Positions 1 through 7,626 of a stretch of 64,000 bases of DNA are shown in pieces. A program made the translations under genes and the position numbers. A model generated the notes under the pieces. That model was given only the letters and a program-made list of their open reading frames with translations, had not been told where the DNA came from and searched no databases. Every line of letters starts with the position of its first letter. Positions within the stretch are counted from its first letter, which is position 1. Source of the stretch: Candidatus Barnesiella excrementigallinarum (GTDB lineage Bacteria; Bacteroidota; Bacteroidia; Bacteroidales; Barnesiellaceae); the NCBI GenBank assembly GCA_019114445.1, contig DXFL01000007.1, positions 16,642-80,641 of the forward strand, written 5' to 3'.

Positions 1-656
1 TCAACGTGGCGGCCTGTTTGATAGTGCTTATTGGAGCCTTCCTCGGCACCGAGTCGCCGTTGACCGTTACCCAAATGCTTTGGGTCAACCTCATCATGGA
101 TACCTTTGCCGCATTGGCTTTGGCCTCGTTGCCGCCCGACGAGCGGGTTATGCGCGATAAACCTCGCCACCTCAACGACAATATTGTTACCCGGGCTATG
201 GGTAAAGGCATTATTGGTACCGGCATTGCGTTTGTGCTGTTGCTGTTCGGCCTGTTGCAGTATTTCAAACACGTCGAAGTGATCTCGATAACCCAGTTCG
301 ACCTGCGGATTTTCTTTGCGAATTTCTTCAATTTTGCTCCCGCGCCCGAAGGACTTACCCGTTACGAGCTTACCCTCTTTTTCTCTATATTCGTGTTCCT
401 TCAATTTTGGAATATGTTCAATGCCAAAGCCTTCGGCAATGTACAGTCGGCATTCAGCCGCTTGTCCTCCTGCAAAGGTTTCTTATGGGTAACGTTGATT
501 ATTTTGGCTGGACAAATCCTTATTGTGAGTGTGGGAGGAGCCCTTTTCAGTGTAACGCCTTTGCCCGTGATGGATTGGGTTTATATCTTTGCCGCTACCT
601 CGATTGTTTTGTGGGTGGGTGAGATATATAGGTTCATTCGTAGGTGTGTGGCTTGA
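1..656 (+). CDS. P-type calcium-transporting ATPase, C-terminal part (5' end outside window)
   Basis: The reading frame is open from the first bases of the window and ends in TGA at 654-656, so only about the last 218 residues are present. What remains is the C-terminal membrane domain of a PMCA/SERCA-type cation ATPase. The stretch WVNLIMDTFAALALASLPP is the typical membrane-helix signature of calcium ATPases, and three to four further hydrophobic helices follow. The protein sits in the inner membrane and would pump Ca2+ (or a related cation) out of the cytoplasm at the expense of ATP. The phosphorylation Asp and nucleotide domain lie upstream of the window. The ion specificity is inferred from the family. 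Confidence 0.85.
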   Translation, partial: NVAACLIVLIGAFLGTESPLTVTQMLWVNLIMDTFAALALASLPPDERVMRDKPRHLNDNIVTRAMGKGIIGTGIAFVLLLFGLLQYFKHVEVISITQFDLRIFFANFFNFAPAPEGLTRYELTLFFSIFVFLQFWNMFNAKAFGNVQSAFSRLSSCKGFLWVTLIILAGQILIVSVGGALFSVTPLPVMDWVYIFAATSIVLWVGEIYRFIRRCVA

Positions 657-681
657 ATTTGCGAATAAAAAAGTGCGCCGA

Positions 682-716
682 TTTGTTGCGTAGTACAAAA
701 TAAACTTTTATCTTTG
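682..716 (+). promoter_or_regulatory. Bacteroides-type promoter of tRNA-Met
   Basis: TATCTTTG at 709-716 matches the Bacteroidetes -7 consensus TAnnTTTG. A TTTG/TTG cluster at 682-688 lies about 20 bases upstream, the usual place of the -33 box. The tRNA starts 40 bases downstream. Confidence 0.7.
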
Positions 717-756
717 CACCGCATTTGACAATAGGTCGTGTTCACATACACATGAT

Positions 757-830
757 GGCGAGATAGCTCAGTTGGTTAGAGCGCATGATTCATAATCATG
801 AGGTCCCGGGATCATACCCCGGTCTCGCTA
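757..830 (+). tRNA. tRNA-Met (anticodon CAT)
   Basis: A full cloverleaf can be drawn. The acceptor stem GGCGAGA/TCTCGCT has a G-T first pair and A at the discriminator position. The D arm contains AGCTCAGTTGGTTAGAGC. The anticodon stem CATGA/TCATG holds the loop TTCATAA with anticodon CAT, and the T stem is CCGGG/CCCGG. The 3' CCA is not encoded. An elongator Met tRNA is most likely, because an initiator normally has a mismatched first pair and three G-C pairs in the anticodon stem. A CAT anticodon could also be lysidine-modified tRNA-Ile2. The T loop reads ATCATAC instead of the usual TTCNANN (see findings). Confidence 0.9.
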
Positions 831-835
831 CGAAG

Positions 836-867
836 AGAGCGCAGGTTTATTTGGCGCTCTTTTTTTT
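836..867 (+). terminator. Rho-independent terminator of tRNA-Met
   Basis: AGAGCGC (836-842) pairs perfectly with GCGCTCT (854-860) across an 11-base loop and is followed by seven T. Confidence 0.9.
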
Positions 868-900
868 GTAAAATAATTTGGTTCAGTGTTGGCGAAGGGA

Positions 901-934
901 TAGATCGTCCCGATACAGCATCGGGACGAATCTA
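901..934. repeat. Strong inverted repeat between tRNA-Met and the cupin gene
   Basis: TAGATCGTCCCGAT (901-914) and ATCGGGACGAATCTA (920-934) form a 14-bp stem with one bulged base and a 5-base loop. There is no T run on either side, so it is not a classical terminator. It lies outside any gene. Confidence 0.6.
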
Positions 935-970
935 AGATCTTGTCACAGGCTCGTTATAAAAGGAATTCGA

Positions 971-1012
971 TAAAACAAGGGGCTGTCCCCTGTTATTAGG
1001 GAGAGCAGCCCC
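971..1012 (-). terminator. Rho-independent terminator of the cupin gene
   Basis: Read on the - strand, GGGGCTG (1012-1006) pairs with CAGCCCC (985-979), with further pairing inside the loop, and is followed by TTGTTTTATC. It begins 10 bases after the cupin stop codon. Confidence 0.75.
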
Positions 1013-1021
1013 TCGGTAGTT

Positions 1022-1435
1022 TTATTTCCAAATAGGAGTTTGTTCGGTTATGAATCCGTCGTTCAGTGTATATTGTTCGAGACTGCCTTCTTTGGCTTGA
1101 ATACAGATATAGAGCATACTTGTCGCCGATGTACAGCGTAGGGACCGGCTGCTGTGGGTGGCTATGCGTACGATCGAACCTTCGGCGACGGGGAAGGTGA
1201 TGTTGTCGATTTGAAAGTCTCCAGCACCCCGCAATACGATGTATATCTCTTCATTTTGTTTATGGCTGTGAAAGAAGGGGGCTGTTTGTCCCGGATTTAA
1301 GGTGCCGAAAGAAATTTCACAACTGGTTGTTCCTACACACTCTTTGATAAATTGTTTACCGACAAATGTGCTTAGCTCGCCTATTGTGGCGTGAGTGAAT
1401 GTTTTGCCCGAATTGATTTTACAGATTGTTTCCAT
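1022..1435 (-). CDS. Small single-domain cupin protein
   Basis: This 137-residue protein has one cupin beta-barrel. The segment HSHKQNEEIYIVLRG fits cupin motif 1 (HxH, three residues, E, six residues, G), giving two His and one Glu as likely metal ligands. No signal sequence is visible, so it should be cytoplasmic. Substrate and reaction cannot be read from the sequence. Cupins of this size are often isomerases, dioxygenase-like enzymes or small-molecule binders. It diverges from an HxlR-type regulator gene, and such regulators often control their divergent neighbour, so its expression may depend on that protein. Confidence 0.8.
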   Translation of the reverse strand: METICKINSGKTFTHATIGELSTFVGKQFIKECVGTTSCEISFGTLNPGQTAPFFHSHKQNEEIYIVLRGAGDFQIDNITFPVAEGSIVRIATHSSRSLRCTSATSMLYICIQAKEGSLEQYTLNDGFITEQTPIWK

Positions 1436-1461
1436 TTTTTTAGTGATTAAAGTTTTTTATA

Positions 1462-1492
1462 TTGGTTACTAATAATAACTTTATTATTTTTG
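1462..1492 (+). promoter_or_regulatory. Promoter of the HxlR-family gene
   Basis: TTG at 1462-1464 and TATTTTTG at 1485-1492 are separated by 20 bases and match the Bacteroidetes -33/-7 pattern. The HxlR start codon lies about 90 bases downstream. The region between the divergent genes probably also holds the operator, but I see no clear dyad. Confidence 0.6.
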
Positions 1493-1581
1493 TAGTGCTA
1501 AGATGATGATTTTGGGCTGTATTTGCAAGAGGGTACAAAGATGTGGGTAAGTTACATTGAGGTAACGAATACAGAAAGTCA

Positions 1582-1968
1582 ATGAATTTCAAAATGTTAA
1601 ATAAAATGAAAACATTCCTTCATACCGGAGTCTGTCCTGTACGGGATATTTTGAATCGTTTGGGTAGCAAATGGTCGATATTGGTACTTGAAACTTTGTA
1701 TGAAAACGGTACAATGCGTTTCAACGATATACAACGCTCGTTGGGCGATATTTCGCAGCGGATGCTCACAGTTACGCTGCGAACGCTCGAAGAAGATGGA
1801 ATGCTTACTCGTAAGATTTATGCCGAGGTGCCACCACGAGTAGAATACACTCTTACCGATCGAGGGATCAGTTTTATACCTGTACTCGGAGAAGTGGTTC
1901 GGTGGGCAGCACAAAATACCGATGCTATTTTGGTAAGCCGATTTGAAAAGGGGAAGTTAGGAAAGTGA
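1582..1968 (+). CDS. HxlR-family winged-helix transcriptional regulator
   Basis: The 128-residue protein has the HxlR layout: a Cys-Pro motif (GVCPVRDILN), the conserved GSKWSILVLETL helix, a recognition region around FNDIQRSLGDISQRMLTVTL and the beta wing ending near RVEYTLTDRG. Family members bind DNA as dimers and often sense redox stress or electrophiles through the N-terminal Cys. The start is uncertain: ATG codons at 1582, 1594 and 1609 all keep the domain intact, and the third is closest to usual family length. It diverges from the cupin gene, the most likely target. Confidence 0.88.
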   Translation: MNFKMLNKMKTFLHTGVCPVRDILNRLGSKWSILVLETLYENGTMRFNDIQRSLGDISQRMLTVTLRTLEEDGMLTRKIYAEVPPRVEYTLTDRGISFIPVLGEVVRWAAQNTDAILVSRFEKGKLGK

Positions 1969-2081
1969 GCGAACGTTACAGGCGTTTCTATCAATTAATA
2001 TCATTGGGAAACGTAACAATGGCTTACTCAATCTCTATTAAGGTTCTCTCTGTTCGTTTGAACCGGGGAATAGGTTTGTTT

Positions 2082-2741
2082 TTAAGGAAGTGGTGCGATG
2101 TCGATTACCTCTTCGACTTGATAAACGCCATCGTATTCGGCCGCAAATCCCTCTGTCGATTTTCCGGTGTCGATAACCCTCAACGAGGCTTTTACGGCGG
2201 TATAGGGCTTGGCATTTTCGCCCACGGTCTGTTCGTACAACGGTTTCAAGGAATCGGTTTTGTCGATGATCCAATATTCCGTGCTATCGCCCTCTGCGAT
2301 GAACGAGCGTACTTCGTGGCCGATAATCAATCGACCGGTTACTGGAAAGGATAGAGAGTCGGCATTTTGTATGAGGGTAGCAGGAGTCGAATTTTGCGGT
2401 CGTGCAAAATTCCTCATGTAGCTGCCTTTTTTAAGAATGAGGCTGTCGGAGGTTAATTGGCAGATTTCAAGGGTATCGGAAAAGGATATTGTTTGATGAT
2501 TACCTATACTCTCGCCGGACAGTATCAGTCGATCGCCTTCTCGTACCCATTGTTTGTATTGGAGGGTGGACATATTGATCGATGTAGCTTCGCCGTTTTC
2601 TTTTAACTCGAATCCTTGTATGGCGTCACGAGACCCCGGTATCGGTTCTATCCATTGTCCCGTTAGAGTAGCTTCGTTGCGACAAGCCGAAAATAAGATA
2701 GCGATTGCGGTTAGGAGGGTAAACATTTTCTTTTTCATCAT
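2082..2741 (-). CDS. Lipocalin-like lipoprotein
   Basis: The 219-residue product has a lipoprotein signal sequence (MMKKKMFTLL then AILFSACRN, Cys as lipidation site). It is followed by beta-strand-rich sequence beginning LTGQWIEPIPG, typical of the lipocalin-like lipoproteins of Bacteroidetes. It contains two similar halves, one around QGFELKENGEATSI and one around LIIGHEVRSFIAEGDS, suggesting two lipocalin-like segments or an internal duplication. The ligand is unknown. It stands alone on the - strand with convergent genes on its left. A candidate -7 box (TAGATTTG, complement of 2774-2781) lies 33 bases upstream of the start, without a clear -33 box. Confidence 0.7.
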   Translation of the reverse strand: MMKKKMFTLLTAIAILFSACRNEATLTGQWIEPIPGSRDAIQGFELKENGEATSINMSTLQYKQWVREGDRLILSGESIGNHQTISFSDTLEICQLTSDSLILKKGSYMRNFARPQNSTPATLIQNADSLSFPVTGRLIIGHEVRSFIAEGDSTEYWIIDKTDSLKPLYEQTVGENAKPYTAVKASLRVIDTGKSTEGFAAEYDGVYQVEEVIDIAPLP

Positions 2742-2957
2742 CGAGTATTGTTTTGAGGTTATGAAACTTTCTACAAATCTATGGATAAAACGGATTTTAG
2801 GCTAAAATCCTTGATTTTAAAATCAGAATGTTTTTGTGAGAAGGGGTTATTTTGAAAATTTTAATATTTCATGGTGCAGTATTAAGCCTTGTTTTTTCAT
2901 TCTATATACGAACGGTTCAATAGTGGATCGAAAAAATAGGAATTAAAAAAGAAGAAT

Positions 2958-3739
2958 ATGAAAGCAAATTGGTTTTATGTAGCAATGGTTGCAGCCTCGG
3001 TGTTGTTGGTTTCCTGCCATACGGCAAAGGAGACTGTTTCGGGTAACGATATTCGGGGTGAGTGGAATATCGTAGAGATCGAGGGTACTCCGGTAGAGGC
3101 TCAGTCGCAACCGTTCATCGGGTTTGATGTAGCAAACGGACGTATTTATGGATATATAGTGGGTGCAATCGTTTGATGGGCAGTTTGAACCTTTCGGGTG
3201 AGAATAAAATCGAGTTGGAGCAGATGGCCTCTACAATGATGGCCTGTCCCGATATGGAGGTCGAGCGTCGTGTACTCGATGCGTTGGCTTCGGTAAAGAG
3301 TTTGAAAAACGAAGGCAACACTTTGGTATTATATGGTCCGGCTCGAAAACCGCTCATGTTGTTGCAGAAACGTTTTGATGTGGTCCCTTTGTCGAGTTTG
3401 AAGGGAGAATGGGAGGTGGTAAGCCTTTATGGTACGGCTTTACCTGCCGATATGGAGAATACACCTTCGATCGACTTGGATATAGCGACAAATCGGGTGA
3501 GTGGAAATTCGGGGTGCAACCGTTTGACGGGAGAGATTCGTCGTGACGAGGCTGTGGAAAATTCGATTTCGTTTGCCCATGTAGCTTCTACCCGTATGGC
3601 TTGCCCCGATATGGCGACCGAAAACCAAGTCCTCTCGGCACTCAATAGTGTGCGTACTTGTGGTATGCTCGATAATGGCCGTTTGGCTCTTATGGACGAG
3701 GGGGGTACGATCGTATTGGAATTGGAGCGGAGCAAATAA
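2958..3739 (+). pseudogene. META-domain (HslJ-like) lipoprotein gene, interrupted by a frameshift
   Basis: The first frame (2958-3176) encodes a lipoprotein signal (VSCHTAKE) and the start of a META domain, then stops. A second frame running to 3739 continues the same domain with SLNLSGENKIELEQM and MACPDME and adds a second, complete META domain (VSGNSGCNRLTG, then MACPDMATE). Removing two bases from TATATA at 3153-3158 restores GYSGCNRLMG, which lines up exactly with the second domain. The gene was therefore one frame of about 260 residues with two tandem META domains. META/HslJ-type proteins sit at the cell surface and are linked to stress tolerance; their biochemical role is unclear. A sequencing or assembly error at the TA repeat is possible. 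Confidence 0.85.
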
Positions 3740-3763
3740 TCTTTTGCAACATATAAGATAAAG

Positions 3764-3814
3764 CGAGGAGCTTCCCATTTGGTTATAAAGATGGGAAACT
3801 CCTCGGCTGTTTTT
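3764..3814 (+). terminator. Rho-independent terminator after the META gene
   Basis: CGAGGAG (3764-3770) with TTCCCAT (3772-3778) pairs with ATGGGAA (3791-3797) and CTCCTCG (3799-3805), broken by a single C-A mismatch, and is followed by a T run at 3810-3814. Confidence 0.85.
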
Positions 3815-3866
3815 AAAAGCGTAGAGGAAGCGGATTTTTGATTCATGCTTTTTGAAAAGATTTTTC

Positions 3867-3874
3867 TATTTTTG
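3867..3874 (+). promoter_or_regulatory. Candidate -7 box of the fucosidase gene
   Basis: TATTTTTG matches TAnnTTTG. No well-placed -33 box is seen. Transcription from here would begin near 3881, which rules out the ATG at 3852 and supports the start at 3948. Confidence 0.45.
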
Positions 3875-3947
3875 TATAGGTTGCTGGGATTTACAAGAAG
3901 TGAATGTGCAGCGATTAATAGGTATGAAATACAAAAAACAAAGAGCG

Positions 3948-5243
3948 ATGAAGAAATTGTTGATAACGATTGTATGTTTTTGCGTTTTATCTATTTCTGT
4001 GCAGGCACAGACGTATGTACCGACCGCCGAGAATCTCCAAAATAGAAAAGAATTTGCCGAAAGCCGTTTGGGAATTTTTTTGCATTGGGGCTTATATAGT
4101 ATGTTTGCGCAGGGAGAATGGTATATGAACAGTGCCAATGTCGATGCACAGGAATATGCCAAAGCGATGAATGCCTTCTATCCGCATCGTTTCGATGCCC
4201 GCGAATGGGTATCGGCTTTTAAGGCGGCGGGTGCGAAATATATTTGTTTTACAAGCCGCCATCACGACGGGTTTTCCATGTGGAATACGAAATGGTCCGA
4301 TTATAATATTATGAATACGCCGTATGGGGAGGACGTGGTACGTCAGTTGGCCGATGAATGTCATCGTCAAGGTATCAAGTTGCACCTGTATTATTCCCAT
4401 ATCGATTGGTCCCGTGAAGACTATCCTGCCGGTAAGACGGGTAGAGGCACCAAATGTTTGGATAGAGCCGATTGGCCCGCGTATTATCGGTTTATGAACA
4501 ATCAATTGACCGAGTTGCTGACCAATTATGGCGAGATTGGTGCTATTTGGTTTGACGGGTGGTGGGATCATGCGGCAGATTCAATCCCGTTCGATTGGGA
4601 GTTGGAGGAGCAATATCGATTGATTCATAGGTTGCAACCCGGCTGTTTGATCGGGAATAATCATCATCAGTCACCTTTTGACGGAGAGGATATTCAAATT
4701 TTCGAACGCGATGTGCCGGGCGAAAACAAAATGGGTTTTTCGGGACAGGATATAGGTGTATTGCCTCTTGAAACTTGCCAAACCATGAACCATTCGTGGG
4801 GCTATAAAGCGGCTGACCAAGATTATAAGTCGGTTAAAGAGTTGGTCCATTTGTTGGTTCGCACATCGGGTAAAGGGGCCAATTTGCTGTTGAATATTGG
4901 GCCGCAACCCGATGGGACCCTGCCGGAGGCTGCCTTGAAACGGTTGTCCGAGATGGGGAAATGGTTGGCCTCTTATGGAGAATCCATTTATGCGACGGGT
5001 GCCGGAGGATATAGTTTGGGCGATAGTATCATTACTACTCGTAACGACAACCACCTTTATATCCATCTGCTCGATACCGCCATCGACCACGTGAGTTTGC
5101 CTGTTCCCCAAAAGGTGAAGAGCGTAGAGGCATTGGGCGAGAACTGCCGTGTCGATTATACGTATCGTCGCGGGAATCTCGATTTGAAAGTCGATATACC
5201 CGATGATTGCATAGACTATGTCGTGAAAGTAACCTTTAAATAG
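3948..5243 (+). CDS. GH29 alpha-L-fucosidase, exported
   Basis: This retaining exo-enzyme would remove terminal alpha-L-fucose from glycans. From the ATG at 3948 it has 431 residues with a signal peptide (MKKLLITIVCFCVLSISVQA). GH29 hallmarks are visible: FLHWGLYSM, FTSRHHDGFSMW, and IWFDGWWDH, where Asp203 is the expected nucleophile. The length fits a catalytic barrel plus a short C-terminal beta domain. An upstream in-frame ATG at 3852 would add a poor leader and precedes the likely promoter, so I reject it. A strong terminator 175 bases downstream makes it a separate transcription unit from the following locus. Linkage preference cannot be read from sequence. Confidence 0.92.
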   Translation: MKKLLITIVCFCVLSISVQAQTYVPTAENLQNRKEFAESRLGIFLHWGLYSMFAQGEWYMNSANVDAQEYAKAMNAFYPHRFDAREWVSAFKAAGAKYICFTSRHHDGFSMWNTKWSDYNIMNTPYGEDVVRQLADECHRQGIKLHLYYSHIDWSREDYPAGKTGRGTKCLDRADWPAYYRFMNNQLTELLTNYGEIGAIWFDGWWDHAADSIPFDWELEEQYRLIHRLQPGCLIGNNHHQSPFDGEDIQIFERDVPGENKMGFSGQDIGVLPLETCQTMNHSWGYKAADQDYKSVKELVHLLVRTSGKGANLLLNIGPQPDGTLPEAALKRLSEMGKWLASYGESIYATGAGGYSLGDSIITTRNDNHLYIHLLDTAIDHVSLPVPQKVKSVEALGENCRVDYTYRRGNLDLKVDIPDDCIDYVVKVTFK

Positions 5244-5698
5244 GGCTTGCGATCGTAGGGGTGCTGAACACGTTTTTTATATAAGAGAATTCTCCCCCGA
5301 CGAACCCGCTGTTGACAACGGGTGATGGCCGGTTGGGGATAGGTCTTCGAAATAGAGTTTATTAATATGATGCGACACCCCTACATATAATCTTATCCGA
5401 TTGATATAGCATGGTAGTGAGAATATTCGTTTCCGGTAACGGGCGAATATCCTCTTTTGTTTTGGGGCGGAGAGGACAGGTAAAGATTTTAGAGGCGAGG
5501 AAGATATGCGGTTGCCGGCCGCTTTTTACCTCTCCGGCAAGCCGGGACGAGGCTAAAAAACGGGAGTAAAATTATAAATAGATACTTTGTAAAATATTGA
5601 TAAATATGTAGTTGTGAAAAATTACCCGAATTGAAAACAATTTTACCTATGTATTGACATGGGGGAATATAATTTTGCGATACCAAATTTAATATACG
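5244..5698. other. 455-base non-coding gap between fucosidase and GH2 genes
   Basis: No coding sequence is convincing here. The gap holds one terminator (5419-5463), a small dyad ACCCG/CGGGT near 5305-5325, and an AT-rich final 130 bases with TAATTTTG at 5670-5677. That octamer matches the -7 box and lies 22 bases before the GH2 start, but it lacks a well-spaced -33 box. Confidence 0.6.
5419..5463 (+). terminator. Rho-independent terminator downstream of the fucosidase gene
   Basis: GAGAATATTCG (5419-5429) pairs with CGAATATCCTC (5444-5454) with a single A-C mismatch, and TTTTGTTTT follows directly. Confidence 0.85.
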
Positions 5699-7555
5699 AT
5701 GAAAAAACTAATATTGCAGAGTCTGTTTCTAGCGGCTTGTTTTACAAGTTTTGGAACAACCGTTCCTCGGCCGGAATACCCGCGCCCACAATTTGAGAGA
5801 GAAAATTGGGTGAATTTGAATGGGACATGGAGTTATGAATTCGATTTTTCGGAAAGCGGAATCGAGCGCTCGCTATTCAATTCAAAAGGATTCGACAAAC
5901 CCATTACAGTTCCGTTTTGTCCCGAGAGCCCGTTGTCGGGAGTAGATTATAAGGATTTTATCAAGGCTATGTGGTATCATCGCACCTTGACTATTCCCCA
6001 AGATTGGAAGGAGAAACACATTTTCTTGAACTTTGGCGGAGTTGATTATAAATCGACCATATATATTAATGGGAAGCAGGTGTTTGTACATTACGGAGGT
6101 TCCTCCTCTTTTTCGGTTGACATTTCTAAATATGTGACAGCCGGAGCCGATAATGACTTGGTGGTTTATGTGCAAGACGATGTCCGTTCCGAAATGCAGA
6201 CGGGTGGAAAACAGTCGCGCCGGCTTTATTCATATAGTTGTTTGTACACCCGTGTAACCGGTATTTGGCAAACCGTATGGCTCGAAGCCGTAGAAAAGGG
6301 CGGGTTGAAAAGTTGTCGCATTACCCCCGATTTGGACGGGAAACAATTTGTTTTCGAACCTGTATTTTACGATTTGAATGCCGATGTAAGTTTGCGTATC
6401 GGAGTTTTCGATAACGGCAAGAAGGTGTCGGAGCAGACGGTGAAGGGCAGCAACAGCACTGTTGCCTGTGCAAAAATTAAGAATGTGAAAACATGGTCTC
6501 CCGAATCGCCGTTCCTTTATGATATAGAATTTACGGTTCTCGATGCACAAGGCAATGTGATCGACAAAATAAAATCGTATGCCGGGATGCGCAAGACCGA
6601 GATTAGAGGTACTACATTTTATTTGAATAACGAACCGTATTATCAACGTTTGGTACTCGATCAGGGCTATTATCCCGACGGCCAGTGGACGGCACCCTCC
6701 GACGAGCAGTTAAAACGCGACATCGTGTTGGGCAAAGAGGCTGGTTTTAACGGAGCTCGTTTACACCAAAAAGTCTTTGAACAACGCTATTTCTATTGGG
6801 CCGATAAACTGGGGTATTTGACTTGGGGCGAATCGGCCAGTTGGGGAATGGATTGGACAAGCCCTGTGGCAGCAAGAAACATGATTACCGAATGGGAAGA
6901 ATGTGTGAACCGCGATTACAATGCCACTTCGCTTATCGCTTGGTCGCCTTTGAATGAAACTTGGAAGGCCGATATCGACGGACAACGTGCCCGATTGACC
7001 AACGACCTCTACTTTATTACCAAACGGTTGGACCGTACCCGTCCGGTTGTGGCATCGAGCGGAGGCTATCATGCCGGCTTTACCGACATTTATGCCGAGC
7101 ATACCTATACGCAAGATCCGGTCATGCTCTATCACGAACAAGAGTTGAAAGAAGATGGAATGCCCTATATCCATCACCCCGAACATAGCGTGCCCTACAA
7201 TGGCGAAGCTTATATGATCGATGAGTTTGGCGGAATCCAGTGGATTAAGGAGATGAAAACCGCCGAGGTAGCCGGCTCGGAAGAATTTTGGGGATACGGG
7301 AAACCGCCTGTAACCATAGAGGAGTTCTATAAACGGTTGGAGGAACAGGTAAATGTGATTTTGAGCCTCGACCATATTACGGGCTTCTGCTATACCCAAA
7401 TTGTCGATGTAGAGTTGGAAAAGAACGGCATATATACCTACGACCGAAACGTGAAATTCGATATGGACCGCATTTACAAGATTTTTACGAAATCTCGTGA
7501 ACAGGCTAAGAAAGAGGTAAAAAAGATGTTGGAGGAAAGAGAAAACAAGAAATGA
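5699..7555 (+). CDS. GH2-family glycoside hydrolase, exported
   Basis: The 618-residue enzyme has a signal peptide (MKKLILQSLFLAACFTSFG), a GH2 jelly-roll sugar-binding domain (about residues 25-190, with WVNLNGTWSYEFDF), an immunoglobulin-like domain (about 195-295) and a catalytic barrel. Glu420 in WSPLNETW is the expected acid/base, and Glu509 in MIDEFGGIQW is the expected nucleophile. GH2 members act on beta-galactosides, beta-glucuronides, beta-mannosides or alpha-arabinosides in an exo manner, and the sequence alone does not decide among these. At about 600 residues it is the compact type without large C-terminal domains. It heads the run of genes leading to SusC/SusD, so it probably acts in the periplasm on imported oligosaccharides. 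Confidence 0.9.
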   Translation: MKKLILQSLFLAACFTSFGTTVPRPEYPRPQFERENWVNLNGTWSYEFDFSESGIERSLFNSKGFDKPITVPFCPESPLSGVDYKDFIKAMWYHRTLTIPQDWKEKHIFLNFGGVDYKSTIYINGKQVFVHYGGSSSFSVDISKYVTAGADNDLVVYVQDDVRSEMQTGGKQSRRLYSYSCLYTRVTGIWQTVWLEAVEKGGLKSCRITPDLDGKQFVFEPVFYDLNADVSLRIGVFDNGKKVSEQTVKGSNSTVACAKIKNVKTWSPESPFLYDIEFTVLDAQGNVIDKIKSYAGMRKTEIRGTTFYLNNEPYYQRLVLDQGYYPDGQWTAPSDEQLKRDIVLGKEAGFNGARLHQKVFEQRYFYWADKLGYLTWGESASWGMDWTSPVAARNMITEWEECVNRDYNATSLIAWSPLNETWKADIDGQRARLTNDLYFITKRLDRTRPVVASSGGYHAGFTDIYAEHTYTQDPVMLYHEQELKEDGMPYIHHPEHSVPYNGEAYMIDEFGGIQWIKEMKTAEVAGSEEFWGYGKPPVTIEEFYKRLEEQVNVILSLDHITGFCYTQIVDVELEKNGIYTYDRNVKFDMDRIYKIFTKSREQAKKEVKKMLEERENKK

Positions 7556-7563
7556 AAAACAAA

Positions 7564-7591
7564 GGGGGCTGCTATTGAGGCGGCAGTCCCC
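7564..7591 (+). terminator. Hairpin between GH2 and the ELWxxDGT gene, possible attenuator
   Basis: GGGGGCTGC (7564-7572) pairs with GCAGTCCCC (7583-7591), one pair being G-T. Only a weak T-rich tail (TATTTAAT) follows, so partial termination or mRNA protection is more likely than a full stop. Confidence 0.55.
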
Positions 7592-7626
7592 GCTATTTAA
7601 TATTAACCATCTAAAATTTTAAGATC

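Noticed and set aside
3173..3739. Independent META-domain gene starting inside the broken frame
   Set aside because: It starts in the middle of a domain and lacks a signal sequence, whereas joining it to the upstream frame gives a normal two-domain lipoprotein.
3845..4045. Short open frame overlapping the start of the fucosidase gene
   Set aside because: It overlaps the fucosidase coding region and its probable promoter, and its product shows no recognizable feature.
5305..5325. Small dyad ACCCG/CGGGT as a terminator of the fucosidase gene
   Set aside because: The stem is five pairs and no T run follows. A much better terminator lies at 5419-5463.
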